A stretch of 31,782 nucleotides of DNA. It comes from Promethearchaeota archaeon (GTDB lineage: Archaea > Asgardarchaeota > Lokiarchaeia > Sigynarchaeales > SOKP01). The DNA lies in NCBI GenBank assembly GCA_004524515.1, contig SDNV01000015.1, forward strand, positions 1 to 31,782, read 5' to 3'. The position numbers and the translations under genes were made by a program. Below, piece by piece: positions 24,437 to 31,782 of this stretch (within the stretch, counting starts at the first letter, position 1; each line of letters begins with the position of its first letter). Below the pieces are notes generated by a model, which ran no database searches, had not been told where the DNA came from, and worked only from the letters and a program-made list of their open reading frames with translations.

Positions 24437-25513
24437 TTAAGAATTATTATTAAATTCCAGCACATTATTAGAATGAAACTCATCATTTAATTCTTTTTTT
24501 AATAATTTCATTTCTTTTCGGTGTCCCAAATACATTAATAGAAATAAAATTGAAAAATATAAAATTAGCAGAGATATCATGAAAAAATAATATTTGTAAG
24601 TGAAGGACATTAAATGAAGCGCAGTACCTATTATGAAACCGGTAAATAGTCTGGACTCAGTTGTGCTTTTTCTTAGCAACATTCTTTGCGTACCCCAGTC
24701 AATTAAACCAGGAATAGGCAGGAAAATACATAATAATACCGCTAGTTCGGGATTAAAATTAATATTATAAATATTTTCTACTAATTGTGTAAAGAAATAA
24801 GCCATCATCCCCCCTATAATCACACCAGAACACCTTGAACAAAAATATACATATGTTTTACCAAATCTAAGATTAAAGGTATGATCATTCATTGAAATAG
24901 GATGATGAGTCAAAATCATATAATATAAATGTTGCTCCTTTGTTGCGAGAGCTTTTTCATATAAAACTAAAAGAATAGGCACTATAAATAGTATAGATAG
25001 AAATGATTGAACAAGAAATAATAAACCAATCTCTAAAAAGATGATGTAAATATTCTTATAACTAAGATAATAGAATTTTCGAATTAAAATAATTAATATT
25101 ATCATTAATAAGGTATTAATTGATAGTAGTGCTAAACTAAAAAAAAAAGTTTTTATCTGCAGATATTTTAAGGGTTTATATTTATAGATTCCGCATAATG
25201 AACCCCAAATTGCTATTAAAACGCACCAATCAAGATAAATTGTATTATAATATGCTAATTGATATAAAAATTCTCCAAAAAAACCAGTTATGCCTCCCTG
25301 AAGGGGACCTGCCCTCATAGAAAAGAAAGTAAAGATTAACAATGTGATTCCGAATTGAATTGAGAAATCTGAATTTCCTAAAAAAAGCGTGGAGATTGAA
25401 CCAAAAGTTTCTGAAACATAAAAATAACACATTATTATAAATGCGGCAGTAAATAAATTTAAAAAAATTCCTCTTAAAACCTTTTTCTTGTGATTTAAAG
25501 AACGATTATTCAA
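24437..25513 (-). CDS. Membrane protein with C-terminal DUF2085-like domain
   Basis: A 358-residue polytopic membrane protein with about 8-9 hydrophobic segments. The C-terminal half (about 200-300) fits the DUF2085 family: H-P-I-S near 204-207, then C225-S-R-C228-S-G-V-I-I-G and P-I-P-G-L-I-D-W-G-T-Q (266-276), with E-S-R-L-F-T-G (287-293). DUF2085 proteins have no established function; the CxxC suggests metal binding or redox chemistry. The N-terminal half (about 15-190) has G-G-I-T-G-F-F-G-E (73-81), reminiscent of ECF-transporter S components, though this is a weak likeness. A charged, Asn-rich tail ends the protein. The hydrolase gene follows 12 nt downstream, so their roles may be linked. 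Confidence 0.8.
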   Translation of the reverse strand: MNNRSLNHKKKVLRGIFLNLFTAAFIIMCYFYVSETFGSISTLFLGNSDFSIQFGITLLIFTFFSMRAGPLQGGITGFFGEFLYQLAYYNTIYLDWCVLIAIWGSLCGIYKYKPLKYLQIKTFFFSLALLSINTLLMIILIILIRKFYYLSYKNIYIIFLEIGLLFLVQSFLSILFIVPILLVLYEKALATKEQHLYYMILTHHPISMNDHTFNLRFGKTYVYFCSRCSGVIIGGMMAYFFTQLVENIYNINFNPELAVLLCIFLPIPGLIDWGTQRMLLRKSTTESRLFTGFIIGTALHLMSFTYKYYFFMISLLILYFSILFLLMYLGHRKEMKLLKKELNDEFHSNNVLEFNNNS

Positions 25514-25567
25514 ATTTAATTCCGCGTTTAATAATAAAAATTTTAATATTCTACTCTTTGAAAAGTG

Positions 25568-26230
25568 TTATCCATAAATTTCATCTAACCCATCCAATAA
25601 ATATTTCTTTGTTTGAATGAATCCCTTTCTCAGCACTTTTAATATAATATGCTTTCCTGTTGGAATTTTAAGAATAGCCGAATCTTTTTCAACAATTTTA
25701 ATACAATTGTCATTTAAATCCAATTGGCGAATTAAAGATTGATACGCTTCTTGTTTTGTCTTAAATGCTGCCCGCACCAAATCATCATAGTTATTTACCT
25801 CATCATTAATTTTTAAAAATGTAACGGTCTCTTTTACTTGAATAATAAAAGTTTCTCTTGTTACTTTTTTTAACTCTTTAAAATTTTTATGATTTTTTTT
25901 ACATTGCCTATAGATTTGGTCATTTGTAAAATATTTTGGAAAATTTTCTGCAATTAAATTATCAAAATTTTCTTGATTCATACCATTTTTTACTAAGTAT
26001 TTTCCACAGTCTAAAGCTATTTTAATCTGTTCTAAAGTGCCTGTTCTGGCATCATGGACACTCCAATAATTGTAAAATGATTTAACAATAGGTTTTATTA
26101 AAAAATCAAATATTCCCGCATCTAATTCCGAATCTACTAATTTTTTTCCGAAGTCTAGAGCTAAATCCATTTCTTCGATCATTTTATCTTGTACAATACG
26201 ATAATTTCTTTCTAAGTAATCCTCGTTCAT
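25568..26230 (-). CDS. Helical protein with internal repeat, unknown function
   Basis: A 220-residue soluble protein I do not recognise. It contains two matching helical units: L-A-L-D-F-G-K-K-L-V (23-32) running on to F-D-F-L-I (41-45), and I-A-L-D-C-G-K-Y-L-V (71-80) running on to F-D-N-L-I (89-93). A third, weaker copy may lie near 130-155. The C-terminal third (170-220) is mixed, with C-I-K-I-V, A-I-L-K-I-P and a final helical segment. There is no signal peptide, membrane segment or catalytic motif. It is divergent from the giant gene at 26349 across 118 nt and lies 54 nt upstream of the DUF2085-type gene on the same strand. Confidence 0.65.
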   Translation of the reverse strand: MNEDYLERNYRIVQDKMIEEMDLALDFGKKLVDSELDAGIFDFLIKPIVKSFYNYWSVHDARTGTLEQIKIALDCGKYLVKNGMNQENFDNLIAENFPKYFTNDQIYRQCKKNHKNFKELKKVTRETFIIQVKETVTFLKINDEVNNYDDLVRAAFKTKQEAYQSLIRQLDLNDNCIKIVEKDSAILKIPTGKHIILKVLRKGFIQTKKYLLDGLDEIYG

Positions 26231-26348
26231 CTTATATTCTCCGCTTAAATTCTAATAAAATATATAACATTTAAAAAAATATAAAAATTCTCTAATTCAT
26301 TTAATTATAAATAGATTTTAAAATATGAAAGAGTTTTTGTGACGTTTA
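26231..26348. promoter_or_regulatory. Divergent promoter region
   Basis: This 118-nt gap separates two outward-facing genes. For the minus strand, a TATA-like TATATAAC reads at 26261-26268 (+ strand letters), about 30-38 nt before the 26230 start. For the plus strand, ATTATAAATA at about 26304-26313 is 36-45 nt before the ATG at 26349. Both sit at suitable distances. The identification rests on consensus and position only. Confidence 0.4.
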
Positions 26349-29300
26349 ATGCGTTATGTATTCAAAATCTTGATTATGGGTGATCCAGATTCTACAGTAG
26401 AGTATGTTACAAGAGCTTTTCTTGATTCTGGTGAATTTAAAGAAACCTATAATGAATGGTATAAAGAAGTAAACGCATTAGAAAATGTTTGCGATTTAGA
26501 AGTAGATGTTATCACAGATCTAATCTCTGCTGATTTTGATGAGATAATTCCTATAGTAGATGGAATTATCTTTCTCCTAAATCCTCTAGAAAAGGAGAAA
26601 TTAGAAGCATTTGAATTATATTATTCAATAATTAGATCAGTAAATCGAGCGAAAGAGAGAGATATTCCCTCTTTAATTATATATTATGATTCTTCAGGAA
26701 TATTACCCATATCTGTAAATGAATTGTTAGAGAATGTATGGGTAAATTATCCTGAACTCGAAGCATTTGTGAATCTTCCTCCTAATATGTTTCATCAAGC
26801 ACTTGAATGTCTTTGTCTTGCTATGATTTCTGGGGATACTCCTCTTAATATCGAAAATGCATGGATGAGATTTCCCATCTTTATTCATTTAGCAAATATT
26901 TATTTTGAGCAAGAAAATTATTTTTATGCTGCTCAAGTTATGAAGAAAGCAGCTTTAATTTCAGAAATTTATAATAGTGATGAATTTTATATTCACTGTG
27001 AACAGACAGCTTACCTTTTTTCTAAAAGAAATTTATATCTAGAAGCTTCTAAAATCTTAGAAAATATAGATAAAAGAAAATTCAAGGAATTTAGAAATTT
27101 ATATCACAATGCCATGATTTTAGAGGGGAATAAATCATTTAATAAGAAGGAATATGAGAAAGCAGCAATTCAGTATGAAAATGCTGGTCAATGGGCCTCC
27201 TTTGAATTAGATAATCAAGATTTAGTTCAAGAGAGTTTTACATTAGCAATCACATCTTGGATTTCAGCTTGTAAATGTGAAAATGCGTTCAAAGTACTTG
27301 AACGATTACCCCATATACAAGTCGTACCTATTTTAGAAGAAATTTTAAATAAAATTATCAATGCTGCCCATTATTTAATTTCTATTGGAAATCTTGAAAG
27401 TGCCAAAGATCAATTATATTATAGCATTCAGATGTATCAACGAGAGGGGCTTTTCAATAATTTAAAAATCTTAACTCAGGAGCAAATCGAAGTTTTAATA
27501 AAACTTCTTAAACGCAGAATTAAAGAAAAAGATATTTATTTAGCTAAAGAAGCGTATGATGAAATTGAAAATCTCTGGGAAAGTTATAAATTAAAAAAGA
27601 TTAATTTAGATAAGGAATTAGAAGAATTAATAAAATTATTTATCTATGAATATAATTTTGGCATGGCTACAACTCTAATTAATAAATTAGATACTTTCAA
27701 CACAAAACAAAAGTTAACAGATTTAATTGTAAAAACAGAAGAGAAGAAGAAAGCTTCTAGAGATAAAGAAATTCAAGATAATATACAGAAAGGAGTTAAT
27801 ATCTTAAAAGAGTTTATAATCTTTGAGATGAATGTTATTGCTGATTTAAATTCTCAAGTTATTGAAAAATCCAATAATTTTATTCAGAAAATGGAATATC
27901 TTAACGCAGCAAAAATCATAAAAAATCAATCTGTATTTTTAAATAGCATTGGTAAGGAAGAAATCGCGAATCAGATTTTAACAAAATCATTAGATATCTT
28001 AATTGATTCAATGCATTTTGATACTTTTTTTAAGAATTTTTCTTATTTATCGGAAGATTTACAAGAGGAATATTTACTTAGAATTTTTCCCAAGTTTATC
28101 GAAAAACTTAAGCAGTTAAAAGAAACAGAAAATTTCGAGAAAAATGAAAAAATATTTGAAACTTCAAATAGAATATATAGGAATTTGATGTTATATGAGC
28201 GATCTAGAACTATAAGTAGAGAATTCATAAGATTGATAAAAAAAGAGGCTTTAAGAGTTGTAAATATTGAAGAGAATGAATCAGGCATTAATAAATCTAC
28301 GAGCTTAATAAAAAAAGCAAACATAATCTTCTCTTCGTATTTAGATAAAGAAAAAGACAGAATCTCTTTCAATAAAATCTATAAAAAAATTGCGGAAGTA
28401 TATATTTCGTCAGAAGAATTTCCTTCTGCGCAAACCTTTATTGATAAAATTGAAAAACCCGAATATAAATCCGAACTTCATAATAAGCTCGAGAAATTAG
28501 AGGCATATAAAAGTAAGCTTGAATCTAAGTTAGCTGAGGAAACTGTCAAGGCAGAAATATTAAAGGAAAAATTGTCAATTATTAGAAAAAAAGCCCAAGA
28601 TGCGATGCATGACCGAAAGAACGAGTTAAAACAAAGAAATGGCCTCAAGAGAGCTTACTTCGTGGATGCTCTAAATTTACTAAAAAAGGAAGAATATAAA
28701 AACGCAATAGAATCTTATAATGAAAGTATAATCCGATTAGAAAGAATTAAAAAATTTAACTTAGCAGGAGTTTCCTTAGCAGCTGCCTGTTTATTATATT
28801 TAAAAGATAATAAAATCACCGAAATGGCGGCATTCTTCGAAAAAATTAAAAAAGAGTTGTCTAAATCGGGAAAATTATTTACTGAAACTTTTCCAGTGAC
28901 TCTAATTGAATACATTATTGATTTGGAAAAACTACAAGAGGAGGAAAAACTTATAGAAGCCTTATCTTTTATGGAAAATCTACCCTTGTTTGATGAGGAA
29001 ATAAAGGTGCTTTATGAAATATTAGGTAGAGAATTGGTTGAAGAGGAAATTCCTGAATTTGAAATTGGAATCGGTGAAATTGCCAAAATTAGGAGTGAGA
29101 TTAATAAATTAGCAAAAAAAATTGTAATAGAAAAACAAGAATTCACTAAAAGAAAAATGATGAGGAGAGATTATTGGAATAAAGCAATTGAAGAATTATC
29201 AAGCAATAAATTACCAGAAGCATCCTCATTTTATTTTGATTCCTATCATAAATTAATTGATAAAAAATTTTATCCGCATGCTGCAGTTGGATTAATTCTA

Positions 29301-30092
29301 GGTTCAATGGTTTTAATTAAAACAAAAGACTTTTTCAATGCAAAAACTATTTATGAGAATAAATTAAATGAATACCCTATTATTAAGAGTGATTTAAAAG
29401 CATTACCCGAAATTGGGTTTATGGATTATGTCTTTTTAGCATATGAGAATAATATTCAAGAATTAATAGAATTAACCGTGGATATTCTTTCAAACCAATT
29501 AATGCTTTTTGAACCGGAAATTAATTTTTTAAAATCCCTTGCCGGACAAGAAATTATTGAAACGGGAGAAAAAGAAGCATTAACACGAAAGGATCGTGTA
29601 GATTTATCCACCCTCTTAGTCGAATTAGGCCAAGATATTGGAACCCTTCAACAGAAAATGGGAGATGTGAGAAGTGAAAATGAAGATATTTTAAAAAAAA
29701 GAAAAGCGATGAAAAGACGATACTATGATGAGATTTTAAAGCTTTTAAAAAATGAAGATTTCACTGAAGCATCCAATAAGTATTTACAATTAGCAGATAC
29801 TTTTATAAAAAGAAAGGATCTTCAATCGGGAGCGCTTCTCATTTTATTATATGGACTAGCACTCCTAAAAGCGAAAGAGGGATTAGCAAAAATTGATATC
29901 AAAATCAATTCCTATTTGGAATCTTTAGGATTGAATAAGGCTTTAATCCAAGAAACTTATTACGTCTCATTATTATTATTAATTATAACCATACTTGTTG
30001 AAAACCTAGACGATTATAAGTCAAAATATCAACCATTTTTAAAGATTTTACCCCTATTTGAAGAAGAAAAACCTTTAACTGAGATTATTTAA
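26349..30092 (+). CDS. Giant helical-repeat protein with decayed GTPase-like N-terminal domain
   Basis: A 1247-residue cytosolic protein. Residues 1-135 look like a small GTPase fold: F-K-I-L-I-M-G (5-11), D-G-I-I-F-L-L-N-P (71-79) and S-L-I-I-Y-Y-D (108-114) match its core strands, but the P-loop position reads G11-D-P-D-S-T-V-E18, without the G-K-S/T needed for nucleotide binding. Residues 170-500 are TPR-like helical pairs (I-Y-F-E-Q-E-N-Y-F-Y-A-A-Q; K-E-Y-E-K-A-A-I-Q-Y). The C-terminal third holds three tandem modules of about 170-180 residues (from about 764, 937 and 1119), the last truncated. Each starts with a basic/coiled-coil lead, then R-x-x-Y and a TPR-like pair. It overlaps the convergent TFB gene by 8 nt. 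It is likely a scaffold; partners are unknown. Confidence 0.8.
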   Translation: MRYVFKILIMGDPDSTVEYVTRAFLDSGEFKETYNEWYKEVNALENVCDLEVDVITDLISADFDEIIPIVDGIIFLLNPLEKEKLEAFELYYSIIRSVNRAKERDIPSLIIYYDSSGILPISVNELLENVWVNYPELEAFVNLPPNMFHQALECLCLAMISGDTPLNIENAWMRFPIFIHLANIYFEQENYFYAAQVMKKAALISEIYNSDEFYIHCEQTAYLFSKRNLYLEASKILENIDKRKFKEFRNLYHNAMILEGNKSFNKKEYEKAAIQYENAGQWASFELDNQDLVQESFTLAITSWISACKCENAFKVLERLPHIQVVPILEEILNKIINAAHYLISIGNLESAKDQLYYSIQMYQREGLFNNLKILTQEQIEVLIKLLKRRIKEKDIYLAKEAYDEIENLWESYKLKKINLDKELEELIKLFIYEYNFGMATTLINKLDTFNTKQKLTDLIVKTEEKKKASRDKEIQDNIQKGVNILKEFIIFEMNVIADLNSQVIEKSNNFIQKMEYLNAAKIIKNQSVFLNSIGKEEIANQILTKSLDILIDSMHFDTFFKNFSYLSEDLQEEYLLRIFPKFIEKLKQLKETENFEKNEKIFETSNRIYRNLMLYERSRTISREFIRLIKKEALRVVNIEENESGINKSTSLIKKANIIFSSYLDKEKDRISFNKIYKKIAEVYISSEEFPSAQTFIDKIEKPEYKSELHNKLEKLEAYKSKLESKLAEETVKAEILKEKLSIIRKKAQDAMHDRKNELKQRNGLKRAYFVDALNLLKKEEYKNAIESYNESIIRLERIKKFNLAGVSLAAACLLYLKDNKITEMAAFFEKIKKELSKSGKLFTETFPVTLIEYIIDLEKLQEEEKLIEALSFMENLPLFDEEIKVLYEILGRELVEEEIPEFEIGIGEIAKIRSEINKLAKKIVIEKQEFTKRKMMRRDYWNKAIEELSSNKLPEASSFYFDSYHKLIDKKFYPHAAVGLILGSMVLIKTKDFFNAKTIYENKLNEYPIIKSDLKALPEIGFMDYVFLAYENNIQELIELTVDILSNQLMLFEPEINFLKSLAGQEIIETGEKEALTRKDRVDLSTLLVELGQDIGTLQQKMGDVRSENEDILKKRKAMKRRYYDEILKLLKNEDFTEASNKYLQLADTFIKRKDLQSGALLILLYGLALLKAKEGLAKIDIKINSYLESLGLNKALIQETYYVSLLLLIITILVENLDDYKSKYQPFLKILPLFEEEKPLTEII

Positions 30093-31011
30093 TTAATTTT
30101 GCAAATTTCTGAAGATCTTTCACCCTCATACGTAATGTGACCTCAGTCACCTTTGCCAGCTTGGAAATCTCCTTTTGAGTTCTATTTTCATTACATATTT
30201 TAGAACCTAGATAGATTGCAGCTGCGGCAATTCCCTTTGGATCTTTTCCTGCGGTATTAAATCCATTTTCCTTTGCACTTTCGATTAATTTAACCGCAAT
30301 ATTCCTACATTGCATGGATAATCCCAATTCATCATTGAATTTATCCACATAGCGATCTGCCTGAAAATGTTGGACCTTTAAATTCAGATTGGGCAAAATT
30401 TCCATTAATATTAATCTATAACTTTTTATTACTTTTTTTTTAGGAATCTGAGCAACTTTCGTTATTTCTTCCACAGTCCTCGGGATGCCATGAATTCTTA
30501 AAGCAGCAAAAATCGAAGCCGAAAGGAGAGTATCAATACTTCTTCCCATGGTTAATTTTTTTTTGACGGTTTGAGTATAGATACGCAATGCATCTTCAGC
30601 AACCGTATCAGGTATTCCTAATCGTTTTTGCAAACGTTGAAGATTAGGCAAGGCGATCCATAAATTACGCTCATAACTCGTAGTTAAACTTCTGTGAATT
30701 TTTGCTAGTCGATTAAATTTGGATTTAAATTTTGGACTTAATAGGGTACCTCGAGCATCACGACTACCACGTATTATTGTACGTGGCCCAATAGGGCTAT
30801 ATACACGTTCATTACTTTTTCTTTTTTGGATTTCCTCTGCGGTGAAGGCTCTTCTAGGAGAGGTATCTAAGATTCTCGAATGCACATAACCACAATTTAA
30901 GCAAACATAAAACCCATCTTCCTCCGACAATTTAGGATTATCACAACACGCCTCTTCTTCTTCTTCAAAAAAATCATCACCATTATTAAGATGAGGTTTG
31001 TCAGAGGGCAT
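30085..31011 (-). CDS. tfb: Transcription factor B (TFB)
   Basis: An archaeal TFIIB homologue that bridges TBP-bound promoter DNA and RNA polymerase. The 308 residues are of normal length. The N-terminal zinc ribbon shows C22-C23-D-N-P, then C37-L-N-C40-G; the usual second ligand of the first pair (CxxC) is not obvious, so the site may use only three Cys or an alternative ligand. The B-reader/linker region (50-92) keeps R-A-F-T-A-E-E and G-P-R-T but the D-x-G-L-S-T segment is replaced by S-R-D-A-R-G-T-L-L. Two cyclin folds follow (about 115-205 and 212-303), including A-A-A-A-I-Y-L-G (262-269) and the C-terminal helix-turn-helix near T-Q-K-E-I-S-K-L-A. Whether the genome has other TFBs is unknown. 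Confidence 0.95.
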   Translation of the reverse strand: MPSDKPHLNNGDDFFEEEEEACCDNPKLSEEDGFYVCLNCGYVHSRILDTSPRRAFTAEEIQKRKSNERVYSPIGPRTIIRGSRDARGTLLSPKFKSKFNRLAKIHRSLTTSYERNLWIALPNLQRLQKRLGIPDTVAEDALRIYTQTVKKKLTMGRSIDTLLSASIFAALRIHGIPRTVEEITKVAQIPKKKVIKSYRLILMEILPNLNLKVQHFQADRYVDKFNDELGLSMQCRNIAVKLIESAKENGFNTAGKDPKGIAAAAIYLGSKICNENRTQKEISKLAKVTEVTLRMRVKDLQKFAKLIK

Positions 31012-31018
31012 AATATAT

Positions 31019-31112
31019 CCTTAACCTTTAACCTAAATGGAAATTTGGATTTTATAGATTTTTAGTAACATATGATTAAACATATATATAAATGTTCATC
31101 AAATAGGTTAAG
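31019..31112 (-). promoter_or_regulatory. TFB upstream region with TTAACC repeats
   Basis: Just before the TFB start, the + strand reads CTTAACC then TTTAACC (31020-31033), a tandem pair. The segment TTAACCTA (31028-31035) has an exact inverted copy TAGGTTAA at 31104-31111. Between the arms lie two minus-strand TATA candidates: TATAAA (31051-31056) and the stronger TTATATATAT (about 31082-31092). This could be an operator pair around the TFB promoter. Confidence 0.35.
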
Positions 31113-31211
31113 AACTAGAAATTAGCTCATATAATTTATCTTTTTCTTAGCATATACTTTAAAACGATTTTTTTACTTATTTGCGGAAATGTCAGTAAAT
31201 TAAAAAGAATA

Positions 31212-31219
31212 TTTATACC
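31212..31219 (+). promoter_or_regulatory. Candidate TATA box of the terminal GTPase gene
   Basis: TTTATACC sits about 43-50 nt before the ATG at 31262, giving a short leader of roughly 20 nt if initiation occurs about 25 nt downstream. It is the same TTTATAC sequence as the EF-2 candidate. The rest of the 250-nt gap (31012-31261) holds the TFB upstream repeats and otherwise AT-rich sequence. Confidence 0.35.
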
Positions 31220-31261
31220 CAATATTAATATTAATATATTATACGAATAAAAGAGATTACA

Positions 31262-31782
31262 ATGACATCAGAAAGTTCAGCTATCAAAATTTTTTCCAAA
31301 TTTTTAGATCCTAAATTAGCTAAAAAATTAAAGGCAGTTGAAGAAGTATTAAATTTACCACTTTCGGTGTATAAATTTGTAGATGAAGAGGAAGCTAAAA
31401 TCATAGAAGATAATTTTAAACTTATTAATATTGGAGAAGTTGCGTTATTAAATAAGCAAGATCCTTTTACAAGCTTAATTGATCTCAAGATACTCGAAGA
31501 TGATCCTGAAATAAGTACAAAAAAACAGCAACTAGAAACTAAAATACAAGAAATTAAAGAAAAAAATCCAAATCTTGAAAAAAATTTAAAGAAAGCAGTA
31601 ACAATAAGCTCCATCATTAAAAGTATTAAAAAGGAATCTATTGAGGATAAAAGATCAGCTCAAAAAATTATTGTCGTTGGGCTTGATAATGCAGGGAAAA
31701 CTGCGATCCTTACAAAATTTGGAGGGAAGTTAGGAATAACAGATTTGGCTTCTATTAAACCTACTAAAGGTGTTGAACGTAA
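31262..31782 (+). CDS. Arf/Rag-like small GTPase with long N-terminal extension (3'-truncated by window edge)
   Basis: The frame is open from the ATG at 31262 to the end of the window (173 codons plus 2 nt). The GTPase domain begins late: I-I-V-V-G-L-D-N-A-G-K-T places the P-loop at 140-147, followed by K-P-T-K-G-V-E-R (166-173), matching the switch I P-T-x-G of Arf/Arl and Rag-like GTPases. The GLDNAGKT form is typical of Arf-family and Asgard GTPases. The first 135 residues are unusual: a helical, charged region including L-L-N-K-Q-D-P-F (62-69), and a Lys/Glu-rich probable coiled coil (about 86-130). Nucleotide binding is expected; switch II and NKxD lie beyond the window. The extension could be a membrane- or partner-binding segment. 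Confidence 0.85.
   Translation, partial: MTSESSAIKIFSKFLDPKLAKKLKAVEEVLNLPLSVYKFVDEEEAKIIEDNFKLINIGEVALLNKQDPFTSLIDLKILEDDPEISTKKQQLETKIQEIKEKNPNLEKNLKKAVTISSIIKSIKKESIEDKRSAQKIIVVGLDNAGKTAILTKFGGKLGITDLASIKPTKGVER

Noticed and set aside
31231..31617. Minus-strand reading frame at the window end
   Set aside because: It is antisense to the N-terminal extension of the GTPase gene, whose plus-strand frame leads directly into a clear P-loop.

Overview
The window comes from an AT-rich archaeon, most likely an Asgard archaeon of the Loki-type (Promethearchaeota). The translation and transcription genes are archaeal: aIF5B, EF-2, TFB, class I CCA-adding enzyme, archaeal-type phosphopantetheine adenylyltransferase, Taw1 and ApgM. 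Around them lie features typical of Asgard genomes: an Arf/Rag-like GTPase with an N-terminal extension, a Rab-like protein with a decayed nucleotide site, a 16-repeat leucine-rich-repeat protein, a 1247-residue helical repeat protein headed by a decayed GTPase-like domain, and a divergent EF-2. The lineage is inferred from gene content only; no rRNA or ribosomal protein gene is present. Coding density is high, every intergenic gap is under 300 nt, and I see no tRNA, CRISPR array, insertion sequence or integrase.

Layout. 1-2324 (+): the 3' nearly complete aIF5B gene and the CoA-synthesis adenylyltransferase. 2415-4599 (-): a radical SAM protein and a UroD-fold methyltransferase. 4839-6299 (+): CCA-adding enzyme. 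6418-10149 (+): a compact methyl-transfer cluster, UroD-fold protein / corrinoid protein / corrinoid protein / UroD-fold protein, with 47-61 nt gaps. 10343-15634 (+): divergent EF-2, an acidic protein with an internal repeat, an EngB-like GTPase and ApgM phosphoglycerate mutase. 15635-17587 (-): ThrH-type phosphatase and a Taw1 (wybutosine pathway) with an inserted winged-helix-like segment. 17853-20296 (+): nucleoside phosphorylase and LRR protein. 20396-26230 (-): Rab-like pseudo-GTPase with a Cys-rich tail, a multi-wHTH protein, a zinc-ribbon membrane protein with a duplicated membrane unit, an alpha/beta hydrolase, a DUF2085-type membrane protein and a small helical protein. 26349-30092 (+): the giant protein. 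30085-31011 (-): TFB. 31262-end (+): Arf/Rag-like GTPase cut by the window edge.

How the genes fit together. The methyl-transfer cluster has two B12-binding corrinoid proteins and three UroD-superfamily TIM-barrel proteins but no recognisable MttB/MtaB-type substrate methyltransferase and no corrinoid activase. Either those are elsewhere, or some of the UroD-fold proteins are themselves the substrate-side enzymes. The translation-related genes (aIF5B, EF-2, CCA enzyme, Taw1, EngB) are scattered singly. The most unusual part is 18.9-31.8 kb, where LRR, pseudo-GTPase, giant helical-repeat and true GTPase genes sit close together. This looks like part of the expanded Asgard GTPase/scaffold repertoire; no specific pathway can be assigned from sequence alone.
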